Source of the DNA: CAKOSP01 sp044432745
GTDB taxonomy: Bacteria; Bacillota_I; Bacilli_A; RF39; UBA660
Reading direction: 5' to 3'
Assembly: GCA_044432745.1 (NCBI GenBank)
Contig: JAWXUH010000017.1
Location: 1-8,787 of the forward strand
Length of the DNA: 8,787 bases
Made by a program: the position numbers and the translations under genes. Below are positions 1 to 6,247 of the stretch, one piece after another. Numbering within the stretch: the first letter of the stretch is position 1; every line of letters starts with the position of its first letter. The notes beneath the pieces are model-generated. The model saw nothing but the letters and a program-made list of their open reading frames with translations, made no database searches and was not told the origin of the DNA.

Positions 1-16
1 TATATATTTTTTTCAT
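1..16 (-). CDS. start of a minus-strand gene leaving the window
   Basis: Only the first codons (Met-Lys-Lys-Ile-Tyr) lie inside the window. The ATG is preceded on the minus strand by AAAAGGTGG at 29-21, a good ribosome binding site four bases away. The ATG overlaps the TGA of the upstream reading frame (ATGA), a typical translational coupling. Too little is present to name a product. Confidence 0.45.
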
Positions 17-138
17 AGTGCCACCTTTTCTAACACTTGATACATTGTTTGTGTAATAAAGTATTCATAACCACCACTATTAGATTTAACCCAAAATTTA
101 TAATATTGAGCGACTCCGTTCGGAGTTGCTTTCAAACG
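13..138 (-). pseudogene. 3' end of an unrecognised gene, apparently lacking its start
   Basis: The minus-strand frame ending at the TGA at 15-13 reads as a plausible protein tail (residues such as ATPNGVAQYYKFWVK, then SGGYEYF and MYQVLEKVAL). It is closed upstream by a TAG at 141-139. The only far-upstream start would be a TTG at 135-133 with no ribosome binding site; an in-frame ATG at 45-43 would leave ten residues. The overlap with a well-initiated gene at 16 suggests the tail was once part of an operon. The inference is a gene whose 5' part was lost or separated, perhaps by insertion of the DNA to the right. A short real gene with a weak start cannot be excluded. I do not recognise the family. 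Confidence 0.35.
110..129. repeat. GC-rich inverted repeat
   Basis: GCGACTCCG, a two-base loop, then CGGAGTTGC form a nine-pair hairpin (one G-U), followed by only a short T run. It is conspicuously GC-rich for this window. It also codes Ala-Thr-Pro-Asn-Gly-Val-Ala in the minus-strand fragment, so it may simply be coding sequence. It could act as a weak terminator or mark a junction. Confidence 0.4.
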
Positions 139-160
139 CTACATGAAATAATTGAAAAAT

Positions 161-189
161 TTTACAATTATAGTAAAACATGCTATATT
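161..189 (+). promoter_or_regulatory. promoter of the HNH-like zinc-finger gene
   Basis: TTTACA at 161-166, a 17-base spacer, and TATATT at 184-189 preceded by TGC (extended -10, TGnTATATT). Transcription would start near 196, just before the ribosome binding site GAGGTGATG at 202-210 and the ATG at 216. Confidence 0.6.
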
Positions 190-215
190 TATATATAATA
201 TGAGGTGATGAAAAA

Positions 216-881
216 ATGAAATGCAGATTATGTTTACAAGAAAAAGAACTATGCGAAAGTCATATAGTATCTAAAATGTTCGCTGATTTTATCAAGGTAA
301 ACTCACCAACAGGTAGATTACGTGAAATAAGTAATCCAAATATGCCAGTACAAGATATCACGAAACCTAAATTTCTATGCACTGATTGTGAGCAATTATT
401 TGGTAAGTATGAAAAAAAATTTTCAGATAAAATATTTATACAAACAAAACAAAAGGATGGTGATATTGAGTTAGAAGCAAGAAGTTATAATCTTTCTTAC
501 TTCTTACTATCAATTGCTTGGAGAACATTAAAATATATAGTTGAATACAAATCACTTGATAATGTTTCACAAAATGAAATGTTGTGTCTAAATGAAGTAT
601 TAGAACACTGGAGAAACATACTTTTAAATGAAAATCATGATGAAATAAATAGAGTTCAACAATTTATTATTCCAACAAAAAAATTAAAAGTATTTGAAGG
701 TGATACTGATAAAATGAAAGCTTTTTCTGTAAGTAACAATAAAATAAAAGCTCGAAACAGTACATTGCCGGAAAATATAGAAATAATTTTAAGAGGATTT
801 ATTCAAGATTTTAATAAATCGAAAGACAACCTTTCCGAAAGTCAAATAGAGAAAATCATAAAGAAAGCAAACAAAACCTAA
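216..881 (+). CDS. hypothetical protein with an HNH-like treble-clef zinc-finger N-terminus
   Basis: The 221-residue product begins with paired cysteines (C3, C6), a Ser-His-Ile-Val-Ser-Lys stretch (H16) and a second pair (C55, C58, in LCTDCE). This CxxC / x-His / CxxC order is that of a treble-clef zinc finger as found in HNH-type endonucleases and in a widespread family of uncharacterised bacterial proteins with the same opening. The canonical Glu-His and a clear downstream Asn/His are not evident, so nuclease activity is uncertain. The rest (about 70-221) is mixed, with hydrophobic helices around 90-115 and a Lys-rich tail, and has no motif I know. The start is set by GAGGTGATG six bases upstream. 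It is monocistronic, with its own promoter and terminator, and converges on the recombinase operon. It may be cargo of the element or flanking DNA. Confidence 0.8.
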   Translation: MKCRLCLQEKELCESHIVSKMFADFIKVNSPTGRLREISNPNMPVQDITKPKFLCTDCEQLFGKYEKKFSDKIFIQTKQKDGDIELEARSYNLSYFLLSIAWRTLKYIVEYKSLDNVSQNEMLCLNEVLEHWRNILLNENHDEINRVQQFIIPTKKLKVFEGDTDKMKAFSVSNNKIKARNSTLPENIEIILRGFIQDFNKSKDNLSESQIEKIIKKANKT

Positions 882-903
882 AGATAGTATAATATTTCAA
901 GTT

Positions 904-936
904 AAAAGTATGGGTAGTTTACATCCATACTTTTTT
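904..936 (+). terminator. terminator of the HNH-like gene
   Basis: AAAAGTATGG (904-913) and CCATACTTTT (925-934) form a perfect ten-base stem with an 11-base loop, followed by Ts. It lies 22 bases after the stop codon of the plus-strand gene. A-rich flanks on the other side mean it may also back up termination from the left-going operon. Confidence 0.85.
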
Positions 937-946
937 ATATTTATAT

Positions 947-974
947 AAAAAAACTAGGAGATTATCCTAGTTTT
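947..974 (-). terminator. terminator of the recombinase operon
   Basis: Read on the minus strand, AAAACTAGG (974-966), a seven-base loop and CCTAGTTTTTTT (958-947) make a strong hairpin with a T tract. The stop codon of the second recombinase (964-962) lies in the loop, so the last coding residues are part of the terminator. Confidence 0.85.
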
Positions 975-2461
975 AATTTACATTTATATTTAATTGTAAT
1001 TTTAATTGTTTTATCTACTCTTTCAACTATACATTCTTTTATTAGATGTTTTACCATTTCAAAGAAATCTATTGTATTAATTGAATTATGTATATCTTTA
1101 ATAAATTGATTATATCTATCTTCAAATAGAATAGCATCAGTTGTACATTCATTGAATAACTCTATTTGTGCTAAATTTTCGTTATACTGCTCTTTTAACT
1201 GTTTAGAGTGATTGTTATACTCTTCTTCTGTAATATCTTGATTTAAGTACTTATCCAGAATATTACTAATTTTATTTTCTATATTCTCTTGGTTATTTGT
1301 TAATTGTTTAAGCCTAACTTGTTCGGGAAGTGCATTAATTCTCTTTTGAATTATATTTTTAAAGTTGTCTTGATTGTCTTTATATAGATTTAATAATTCT
1401 TTCACATCTCTTTCTATTACTTCATGCATTAAATCTACTTTGTAACTTATTTTACATTTAACACATCTATAACAATTATAATTGGGATTATCTTTTTTAG
1501 AATAAGCTAATGAATTATTACAATGTTTACATTTAAAAAACTGTAGTAATCTTTCTTGTATGTCTAAAGGTTTTACACTTTTTCTTTCTCTTATTTCTTT
1601 AACTTTATTAAATGTTTCTATTGTTATAATAGGTTCATGAGTATTTTCTAATATAGTAGGATCAAGATTAGTAATTATTTGATTTTTATGTTTTATTTTT
1701 TTACGATTTATAGAATTACCTGTGTAATCATAATTAGATAATATTTTTAAAACTGACTTATGATACCAATTATACTGATTTTCTTCTTTAGGGTAATATT
1801 GATTATTATATTTTAATTGCTTAAGGTATGCTGGGGTAGGTATTTTCATTTTTGTTAATTCTTTTGCTATATCTCCAGTAGTAAGTCCATCAATATATGA
1901 ATGATAAATGAATTGTACTATATGGTAATATTCAGGATCGATTACAATATTTTTATTATCATCATACATATATCCAAACGCACCTCTTAATGACATGTTT
2001 TTAGTTTTAGCTCTTTTTAAAACTGCCATACTAGCTTTAAATGAATATTGCTTTAGATAGTAATCATTTAAGAATAATCTAATAATTATAGAATAGTCAT
2101 CATTGTATGTTGATGAGTCATAACTATCATTTAATGCAATTACTCTCATATTGTTTTGAGGGAATGTATTTTGAATTAAATCAGATGCAATGTATAAATT
2201 CCTAGCAAGTCTAGAAAAATCTTTAAATATAATAGTATTAAATTTTCTTTTTTTCATATCAGCAAGTAATTGTTGAATAGCTGGACGATTTATATCTTTT
2301 CCAGAGTAACCATCATCTACATATACTTTGAAGATATTCATTGAATTCTCATTAGCGTATTGTGTTAATACGCTAACTTGATTTTCAATTGATCTTGATA
2401 CTTCTAAATGGCTATCATCCTTTGAGACTCTGCAGTAGATTGCAGTGATTGTATTTTGCAT
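962..2461 (-). CDS. large serine recombinase (second of a tandem pair)
   Basis: A 499-residue large serine recombinase that would cut and rejoin DNA at attachment sites through a covalent Ser-DNA link. The catalytic domain shows YCRVS with the nucleophile S13, SIENQ (24-28), DDGYSG (49-54), NRPA (58-61) and DFSRLAR (81-87; R84 and R87 match the resolvase active-site arginines). A recombinase domain follows (about 155-300). A zinc ribbon has C311, C314 and a Cys cluster C330/C333/C336. A Glu/Lys/Asn-rich coiled coil lies around 385-435. The type resembles the TnpX/TndX transposon group rather than staphylococcal CcrAB. The start has GGAGG ten bases upstream and overlaps the end of the preceding recombinase gene by 58 bases, indicating coupling. 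Whether it acts alone or as a partner of the first recombinase cannot be told from sequence. Confidence 0.95.
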   Translation of the reverse strand: MQNTITAIYCRVSKDDSHLEVSRSIENQVSVLTQYANENSMNIFKVYVDDGYSGKDINRPAIQQLLADMKKRKFNTIIFKDFSRLARNLYIASDLIQNTFPQNNMRVIALNDSYDSSTYNDDYSIIIRLFLNDYYLKQYSFKASMAVLKRAKTKNMSLRGAFGYMYDDNKNIVIDPEYYHIVQFIYHSYIDGLTTGDIAKELTKMKIPTPAYLKQLKYNNQYYPKEENQYNWYHKSVLKILSNYDYTGNSINRKKIKHKNQIITNLDPTILENTHEPIITIETFNKVKEIRERKSVKPLDIQERLLQFFKCKHCNNSLAYSKKDNPNYNCYRCVKCKISYKVDLMHEVIERDVKELLNLYKDNQDNFKNIIQKRINALPEQVRLKQLTNNQENIENKISNILDKYLNQDITEEEYNNHSKQLKEQYNENLAQIELFNECTTDAILFEDRYNQFIKDIHNSINTIDFFEMVKHLIKECIVERVDKTIKITIKYKCKLKLG

Positions 2462-4056
2462 TCGTCATATTCCTCCAAGATTTGATTTACTTCACTTCTA
2501 ATTAAAACTTTTATATTCTTTTGTTTATTAGGTAATCTTTCTACTTCAACTCTTTCAAATACAGCTAATAGTAATTCTCTATCTATATTGTAATTATTGA
2601 TTGATTTTAATCCGTAAAGAAATTTATTTAATGCAGTATTAAAATCTATTTCTTTTGGTATTTCACTTGTGTGAGTTTTGAGTGTTTTTTGTAATATGGA
2701 TTTCTCTTGTTCTAGTACAGAAAACTTAGTTTCGTAAATATTGTGAGGTATTTTATTTTCTAAATGTAAATCTACTAGTGTAGATATTTTATTATCAATA
2801 CTTAATATTTCATTTTGTAATTTTGTTAGTAGTTCTGAATTTGATGTTTTAACTTTAACTGTATTTTTAAATTTCTCTTTAGTAAAATTGACTATTTCGG
2901 TTTCATTACTTAAGATAAAATTATTTAAATTAATTATTTCTTTTTCTAAAATAAATTTAACTTTATCTTCAGAAATATAAGGTTGGTTGTAACACTTTTT
3001 ATTTGTACATTTATATAAATTAGGTGCATTTAAATGTTCAGGTCTCTTAGCAAACTTTAATTCTTTACCACAATTACTACAAGTAAGTAATGATAGATAT
3101 GGTTTCATTGTCATTGGTATACTTGAATGACTTTGAGAGTCCATTAATGAATTAGCACGTTCAAAAAGTTCATCTGATACTATCGGTTCAAATATTTTTT
3201 TAAAATGAATTCTTTTATCATCAGGGACTCTAAGTTTACGTTTATCTTTGAATGAAGCATTTTCATATTTTTTATTTATCAAATCACCAGTATATTCTAC
3301 TTGTCTAAGCATCCTAGTTAGTGTAGATAATGACCAAATATATTTTTTATCCGAGTCTACATAGTTAGAATACCTTTTGCTCTCAGTTCCATGTTTTAAA
3401 AATTGATAATATTTTGGAAATACAATTTTTTCATCATATAGATTTTTTTGTATTGTTGTTGTACCAATACCATTTACATAATCTTCAAATATTCTTTTTA
3501 CAATAGGAGCTGTATTAGGATCTAGTACTCTTTGCTTTTGGTCATTTATCTCATAACCATATATAGGTACACCACAACCTAACACTTTAGGCTCTTGCAT
3601 CATCTTATTTAGTGAAAATCTAGATTTCTTTGATATATCTTGATTGTATAGTTCGTTAACGACATTTTTAAAACTTGAAAATTCATTTGCTTTTATTGAG
3701 TCATGATTATCATTTACAGCTATAAATCTTACATTGTGATAAGGGAAGAAAAAATCCATCAAACCACCAGTTTGAACATGTTCACGACCTAATCTTGATA
3801 AATCTTTAACTAATACAATATCAATTAATCCATTTTCAATATCTTCTTTCATTTGTAATAGAGCTGGTCTATTAAAGTTTGTTCCAGAATAACCATCATC
3901 TTCATATGATTTAAAGAATGTCCAATTGTTATGTTTTGCATAGTCTTTTAATGATTCTCTTTGATTTTCAATTGAGATGCTTTCTTGGTCTTTAAATGTC
4001 TCTTTCGATAATCTACAATAAACAGCTACATTATTTCTCGATTTTTGGTGGTTCAT
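2404..4056 (-). CDS. large serine recombinase (first of a tandem pair)
   Basis: A 550-residue large serine recombinase of the TnpX/TndX-like type. Active-site features are YCRLS with S17 as nucleophile, SIENQ (28-32), DDGYSG (53-58), NRPA (62-65) and DLSRLGR (85-91, with R88 and R91). VRFIAVND (109-116) and the Ser-Lys-Lys linker (142-144) fit the long catalytic-core helix region. The zinc ribbon has C326, C329, C350 and C355, followed by a coiled coil about 405-465. An in-frame extension to 4110 exists, but AAGGA eight bases before the ATG at 4056 supports the shorter start. That start lies inside the end of the 51-residue gene (26-base overlap). The 3' end overlaps the second recombinase by 58 bases. 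The two recombinases are clearly different in sequence, so this is not a recent duplication. All active-site residues are present. Confidence 0.95.
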   Translation of the reverse strand: MNHQKSRNNVAVYCRLSKETFKDQESISIENQRESLKDYAKHNNWTFFKSYEDDGYSGTNFNRPALLQMKEDIENGLIDIVLVKDLSRLGREHVQTGGLMDFFFPYHNVRFIAVNDNHDSIKANEFSSFKNVVNELYNQDISKKSRFSLNKMMQEPKVLGCGVPIYGYEINDQKQRVLDPNTAPIVKRIFEDYVNGIGTTTIQKNLYDEKIVFPKYYQFLKHGTESKRYSNYVDSDKKYIWSLSTLTRMLRQVEYTGDLINKKYENASFKDKRKLRVPDDKRIHFKKIFEPIVSDELFERANSLMDSQSHSSIPMTMKPYLSLLTCSNCGKELKFAKRPEHLNAPNLYKCTNKKCYNQPYISEDKVKFILEKEIINLNNFILSNETEIVNFTKEKFKNTVKVKTSNSELLTKLQNEILSIDNKISTLVDLHLENKIPHNIYETKFSVLEQEKSILQKTLKTHTSEIPKEIDFNTALNKFLYGLKSINNYNIDRELLLAVFERVEVERLPNKQKNIKVLIRSEVNQILEEYDECKIQSLQSTAESQRMIAI

Positions 4057-4186
4057 AAATATCATCCTTATCTTCTTTTTTATTTTCAAAATAATCATAT
4101 AAAATTTCAATTAATGATTTTTTGTATGGTACAAATACTCTTGTTACTTCTATTTTTTGCCCCTTAATAATATATGTTGTTTTCAT
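4031..4186 (-). CDS. small 51-residue protein heading the recombinase genes
   Basis: An open frame with AAGGTGA five bases before its ATG (4186-4184) and a TAA at 4033-4031. The product starts MKTTYIIKGQKIEVTRVFVP and ends in an acidic/basic tail (ENKKEDKDD, EPPKIEK). It overlaps the first recombinase by 26 bases, so the three genes look translationally coupled. Small proteins often precede serine recombinase genes in mobile elements. A role as accessory or directionality factor is possible, but nothing in the sequence shows it. No family recognised. The good ribosome binding site, coupling and coding-like composition support reality. Confidence 0.7.
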   Translation of the reverse strand: MKTTYIIKGQKIEVTRVFVPYKKSLIEILYDYFENKKEDKDDIYEPPKIEK

Positions 4187-4192
4187 AAGTCA

Positions 4193-4241
4193 CCTTAACC
4201 TTTCAAACATATAGTATGATAAGGCTAAGGATGGTTAGGGG
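4193..4241 (-). promoter_or_regulatory. hairpin masking the ribosome binding site of the 51-residue gene
   Basis: On the minus strand CCTTAGCCTT (4230-4221) can pair with AAGGTTAAGG (4202-4193) over ten bases with one G-U. The 3' arm shares its AAGG with the ribosome binding site AAGGTGA (4196-4190). A further upstream arm CCCCTAACC (4241-4233) is complementary to the GGTT of the same 3' arm, so two alternative pairings are possible. This could restrain translation of the small protein and, by coupling, of both recombinases when transcription starts far upstream. Alternatively the palindrome is a protein binding site. Confidence 0.45.
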
Positions 4242-4259
4242 ACTTTTTATTGATACTGA

Positions 4260-4667
4260 TTAACTGTAAATAAATTTTTCACAATAGTATTCAGCAAATG
4301 CTCTAGCATCTACTTCTAATATATTATGATACTTGACACTATCTTCTTTTGTATTAACTAATTCTTTGTAAGCATTAGTCCATACACTTTTATTTTTGTC
4401 TTGGATTAATCCGTTGATCACATCATTTTGATACTGATGGCGCAGTTCGTGACATATTGTTTTCATAGCACTATCAAAATCAAAATTTGTTAAGTTTTTA
4501 AAGTATATGTGTTTTTCTTCTGGTGAGACAAAACTTATTTCATTGTATCTATGAAAAGTATATTTCCATAATTTAATATTTAGAAATTCAGCTACATTTT
4601 TCATTTCACCTTCTAATATTTCTAACATTACTTCTTCAATTCTTTGCATAAAATCAATCACATTCAT
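4260..4667 (-). CDS. ImmA/IrrE-like zinc metallopeptidase
   Basis: A 135-residue protein with the gluzincin motif HELRH (H73, E74, H77) and a downstream LEVDARAFAEYY segment whose E118 or D120 is the likely third zinc ligand. This pattern is seen in ImmA/IrrE-type peptidases of mobile elements, phages and plasmids. In ICEBs1 ImmA cleaves the repressor ImmR. Here the enzyme is encoded divergently from the XRE regulator, not beside it on the same strand. No signal peptide, so cytosolic. The frame extends to an ATG at 4685, but that start has no ribosome binding site. The ATG at 4667 has AAAGGTG eight bases upstream. It is the first gene of the operon that continues into the recombinases (73-base gap, no terminator seen). 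The target is inferred to be the XRE protein. Confidence 0.8.
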   Translation of the reverse strand: MNVIDFMQRIEEVMLEILEGEMKNVAEFLNIKLWKYTFHRYNEISFVSPEEKHIYFKNLTNFDFDSAMKTICHELRHQYQNDVINGLIQDKNKSVWTNAYKELVNTKEDSVKYHNILEVDARAFAEYYCEKFIYS

Positions 4668-4718
4668 ACTAACAACACCTTTCATATTTTTTTCTATTTA
4701 ATTGAATCATTATCACAT

Positions 4719-4737
4719 AATCCAATCTAATTGGATT
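4719..4737. promoter_or_regulatory. operator O1, perfect 19-bp palindrome
   Basis: AATCCAAT-CTA-ATTGGATT is an exact inverted repeat with a three-base centre. It begins at the predicted start point of the left-going transcript, just downstream of the TATAAT at 4744-4749, so a bound protein would block that promoter. The likely binder is the neighbouring XRE regulator (inference). Confidence 0.75.
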
Positions 4738-4743
4738 ACTACC

Positions 4744-4772
4744 ATTATAATTCAAGTAAAATGTATTGTCAA
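4744..4772 (-). promoter_or_regulatory. consensus promoter of the metallopeptidase-recombinase operon
   Basis: On the minus strand TTGACA (4772-4767), a 17-base spacer and TATAAT (4749-4744): both hexamers match the sigma-A consensus exactly. Transcription would start near 4737, leaving a leader of about 70 bases that contains operator O1. Such a strong promoter is expected to need a repressor. Confidence 0.85.
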
Positions 4773-4778
4773 TATTTA

Positions 4779-4797
4779 AATTCAATTAAATTGGATT
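4779..4797. promoter_or_regulatory. operator O2, 19-bp near-palindrome
   Basis: AATTCAAT-TAA-ATTGGATT has the same arms and spacing as O1, with one arm identical. It lies between the two divergent -35 elements, seven bases from each, so one bound protein could affect both directions. Weaker single half-sites (ATTGAA) occur at 4701 and 4817. Confidence 0.65.
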
Positions 4798-4803
4798 TTT
4801 TTA

Positions 4804-4832
4804 TTGTAAAAATTAAATTGAAAAAGTATAAT
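4804..4832 (+). promoter_or_regulatory. probable promoter of the XRE operon
   Basis: TTGTAA (4804-4809), a 17-base spacer and TATAAT (4827-4832). The predicted start near 4839 falls inside the ribosome binding site GAGGTGA (4838-4844), giving an almost absent leader. This is unusual and lowers confidence; the true start may lie a few bases earlier, or another promoter may be used. Confidence 0.45.
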
Positions 4833-4848
4833 TAATTGAGGTGATTTC

Positions 4849-5160
4849 ATGGATGATTTTAGAGGTATTTTTAGAAAAAATTTAAATTATTATATCGAAA
4901 ATTCAAAATTTCAGAATAAGTCTGATTTTGGTGATTTAATTGGTATTAAAAGAAGTACTTTGTCAAATTGGTGTAAGGGAGTATCTATTCCATCAATTGA
5001 ATTACTACCAGTTATTTGTTCAGGTTTAAATATTACTATTAATCAATTATTATCATTACCTAATGATGAAATTAGTGCGGACGAACATGAAATGTTGGAA
5101 TTATATAGATCCTTATCAATCGATAAACAAAAAGCTATAAAATCAATGTTAACAAAATAA
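4849..5160 (+). CDS. XRE-family helix-turn-helix regulator
   Basis: A 103-residue cytosolic DNA-binding protein. Residues about 8-68 form a Cro/CI-type HTH domain: NKSDFGDLIGIKRSTLSNW contains the two helices of the HTH, followed by KGVSIPSIELLPVICSGL and the typical INQLLSL ending. A short C-terminal helical tail (about 75-103) may dimerise. GAGGTGA lies four bases before the ATG. It is the first gene of a three-gene operon and is divergent from the metallopeptidase-recombinase operon, with two matching palindromes between them. It is therefore the likely repressor of both operons, comparable in role to ImmR of ICEBs1 or phage CI (inference). No peptidase-target or sensor domain is visible beyond the tail. 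Confidence 0.9.
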   Translation: MDDFRGIFRKNLNYYIENSKFQNKSDFGDLIGIKRSTLSNWCKGVSIPSIELLPVICSGLNITINQLLSLPNDEISADEHEMLELYRSLSIDKQKAIKSMLTK

Positions 5161-5179
5161 CGAATTAGAGGTGACAAAT

Positions 5180-6013
5180 ATGGCATACGGATATGATAAC
5201 TATGAAATGCAACACAACATATTTAAAGAAAAGAAAATTTATGGTGAAGAACGTATTGAAAATTTATTATGTATTAGACGACAATATTTAATAAAAATAG
5301 AAAAACTTATCAACAAGATAATAAAAATTAAAAAAATTGATAATTCATCTATAAAGAAAATAAATAGTATCCATAAAAATATATTACAGTTTGGTTATAA
5401 TCTTCAAAATAACGATACTATAGTACAATCATACAAAAACAACCAAAATAACATTGCTACTTTAGGTGTTTTTGGTGGTTTGACTGTTACTTGCTTTGGT
5501 GAAGAAATTTTGAGAGGATGGGCTACTACTTTTTGTAAATCAGGAACTGGTGTCCCAATAAGTCAACTTACAGGTTTTTACCAAGAAAATGCAATTCTTG
5601 CTCAAATTGGTGGAGGAGTTTTAGGTTCGAATCCATTTGCTCAAGGTATGGCTGGTGGTCAAGCAGTATTAAATTGGCTTCCTATTATAGGTATCGGAAT
5701 TGCTGTAGGTTCTCTTTTTTACGGAGAATATCAGAAAAAAAAGAAAGCTGAAGAATATGAACAAAAAGCTAATGAAATTCAAAAAGTAAACTATGCTATT
5801 AATGAAATGTGTAGTAATTTGAATAAATTAATAAAAATAACTGAGGAACAATTTATGGAACTAGTTGAAAATTTATCATCTATAACTCATGAATTTAAAG
5901 AAGATTTTTTTAATATTAGATTTATTAAGAAAACTGAAAATTTCAGTAATAAGTTCAATGAATTATTAAATAAAATTAATGACTTCTCATTGATTTTAAA
6001 TTACAGACTGTGA
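5180..6013 (+). CDS. glycine-rich membrane-inserting protein flanked by coiled coils, function unknown
   Basis: A 277-residue protein. Residues 15-75 are a Lys/Ile-rich helical region. Residues 92-182 are hydrophobic and glycine-rich: GVFGGLTVT (96-104), SGTGVPISQLTG (121-132), NAILAQIGGGVLG (137-149), GMAGGQAVL (156-164) and a likely membrane helix IIGIGIAVGSLFYG (169-182). A basic KKKK stop and a long coiled-coil-like tail (185-277) follow. The order GTG-ISxLxG-NAxLAxxGGG-GMAGG matches a glycine-zipper-like module I have seen in varied bacterial hypothetical proteins, which may insert into membranes; this is recollection, not a search. No signal peptide. An in-frame GTG at 5171 lies within the ribosome binding site, so the ATG at 5180 (GAGGTGA, six bases upstream) is preferred. 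It follows the XRE gene by 19 bases. Effector, toxin or structural roles are all open. Confidence 0.8.
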   Translation: MAYGYDNYEMQHNIFKEKKIYGEERIENLLCIRRQYLIKIEKLINKIIKIKKIDNSSIKKINSIHKNILQFGYNLQNNDTIVQSYKNNQNNIATLGVFGGLTVTCFGEEILRGWATTFCKSGTGVPISQLTGFYQENAILAQIGGGVLGSNPFAQGMAGGQAVLNWLPIIGIGIAVGSLFYGEYQKKKKAEEYEQKANEIQKVNYAINEMCSNLNKLIKITEEQFMELVENLSSITHEFKEDFFNIRFIKKTENFSNKFNELLNKINDFSLILNYRL

Positions 6014-6020
6014 GGGAAAT

Positions 6021-6203
6021 ATGAGAAAATGTAAATGTGGCATAGAATCTACTGACTTATTATGCGAAACATGCGGTAAAGTAATTAACAAAGCTAACTA
6101 TAAGTGTATCTATAAAGAGAAAATTAAAATACCTATTGGAGTTTGGATATTTCTTTCAATTTTTGGAGTTTTAGTAATAGGAGTATGGTTAGAAAATCAA
6201 TAA
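6021..6203 (+). CDS. small zinc-ribbon protein with one membrane helix
   Basis: A 60-residue protein with an N-terminal zinc-ribbon-like knuckle (CKCG, C4 and C6; CETCG, C15 and C18). A C-terminal hydrophobic segment (about 38-56, PIGVWIFLSIFGVLVIGVW) is one membrane helix that ends four residues before the C-terminus. The ribbon is followed by a Lys-rich linker, so it likely sits on the cytoplasmic face. The ATG is seven bases after the stop of the glycine-rich gene, with GAGGG just upstream; the two are surely co-transcribed and perhaps act together at the membrane. Function unknown. Confidence 0.75.
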   Translation: MRKCKCGIESTDLLCETCGKVINKANYKCIYKEKIKIPIGVWIFLSIFGVLVIGVWLENQ

Positions 6204-6210
6204 AATACGT

Positions 6211-6247
6211 AACAGCTAAGCATATAAATGCTTAGCTGTTATTCTTT
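6211..6247 (+). terminator. terminator of the XRE operon, shared with the convergent cassette genes
   Basis: AACAGCTAAGCAT (6211-6223), loop ATAA, ATGCTTAGCTGTT (6228-6240): a perfect 13-base stem followed by ATTCTTTTT on the plus strand. The stop codon of the convergent minus-strand gene (6241-6239) lies at the edge of the stem, so the hairpin probably serves both directions, although the minus-strand T tract is weaker. Confidence 0.9.

Noticed and set aside
962..4056. Staphylococcal CcrA/CcrB pair (SCC element)
   Set aside because: The tandem order is similar, but the N-terminal motifs (YCRVS/YCRLS, SIENQ, DDGYSG) and zinc ribbons fit the TnpX/TndX-like group and I see no CcrA/CcrB-specific features.
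4057..4110. N-terminal extension of the first recombinase to 4110
   Set aside because: The extra 18 residues overlap the coding frame of the 51-residue gene, and AAGGA before the ATG at 4056 is the better start.
4668..4685. Longer start of the metallopeptidase at 4685
   Set aside because: No ribosome binding site precedes it, while AAAGGTG correctly precedes the ATG at 4667.
5171..5179. GTG start of the glycine-rich protein
   Set aside because: The GTG is part of the ribosome binding site GAGGTGA of the ATG at 5180.
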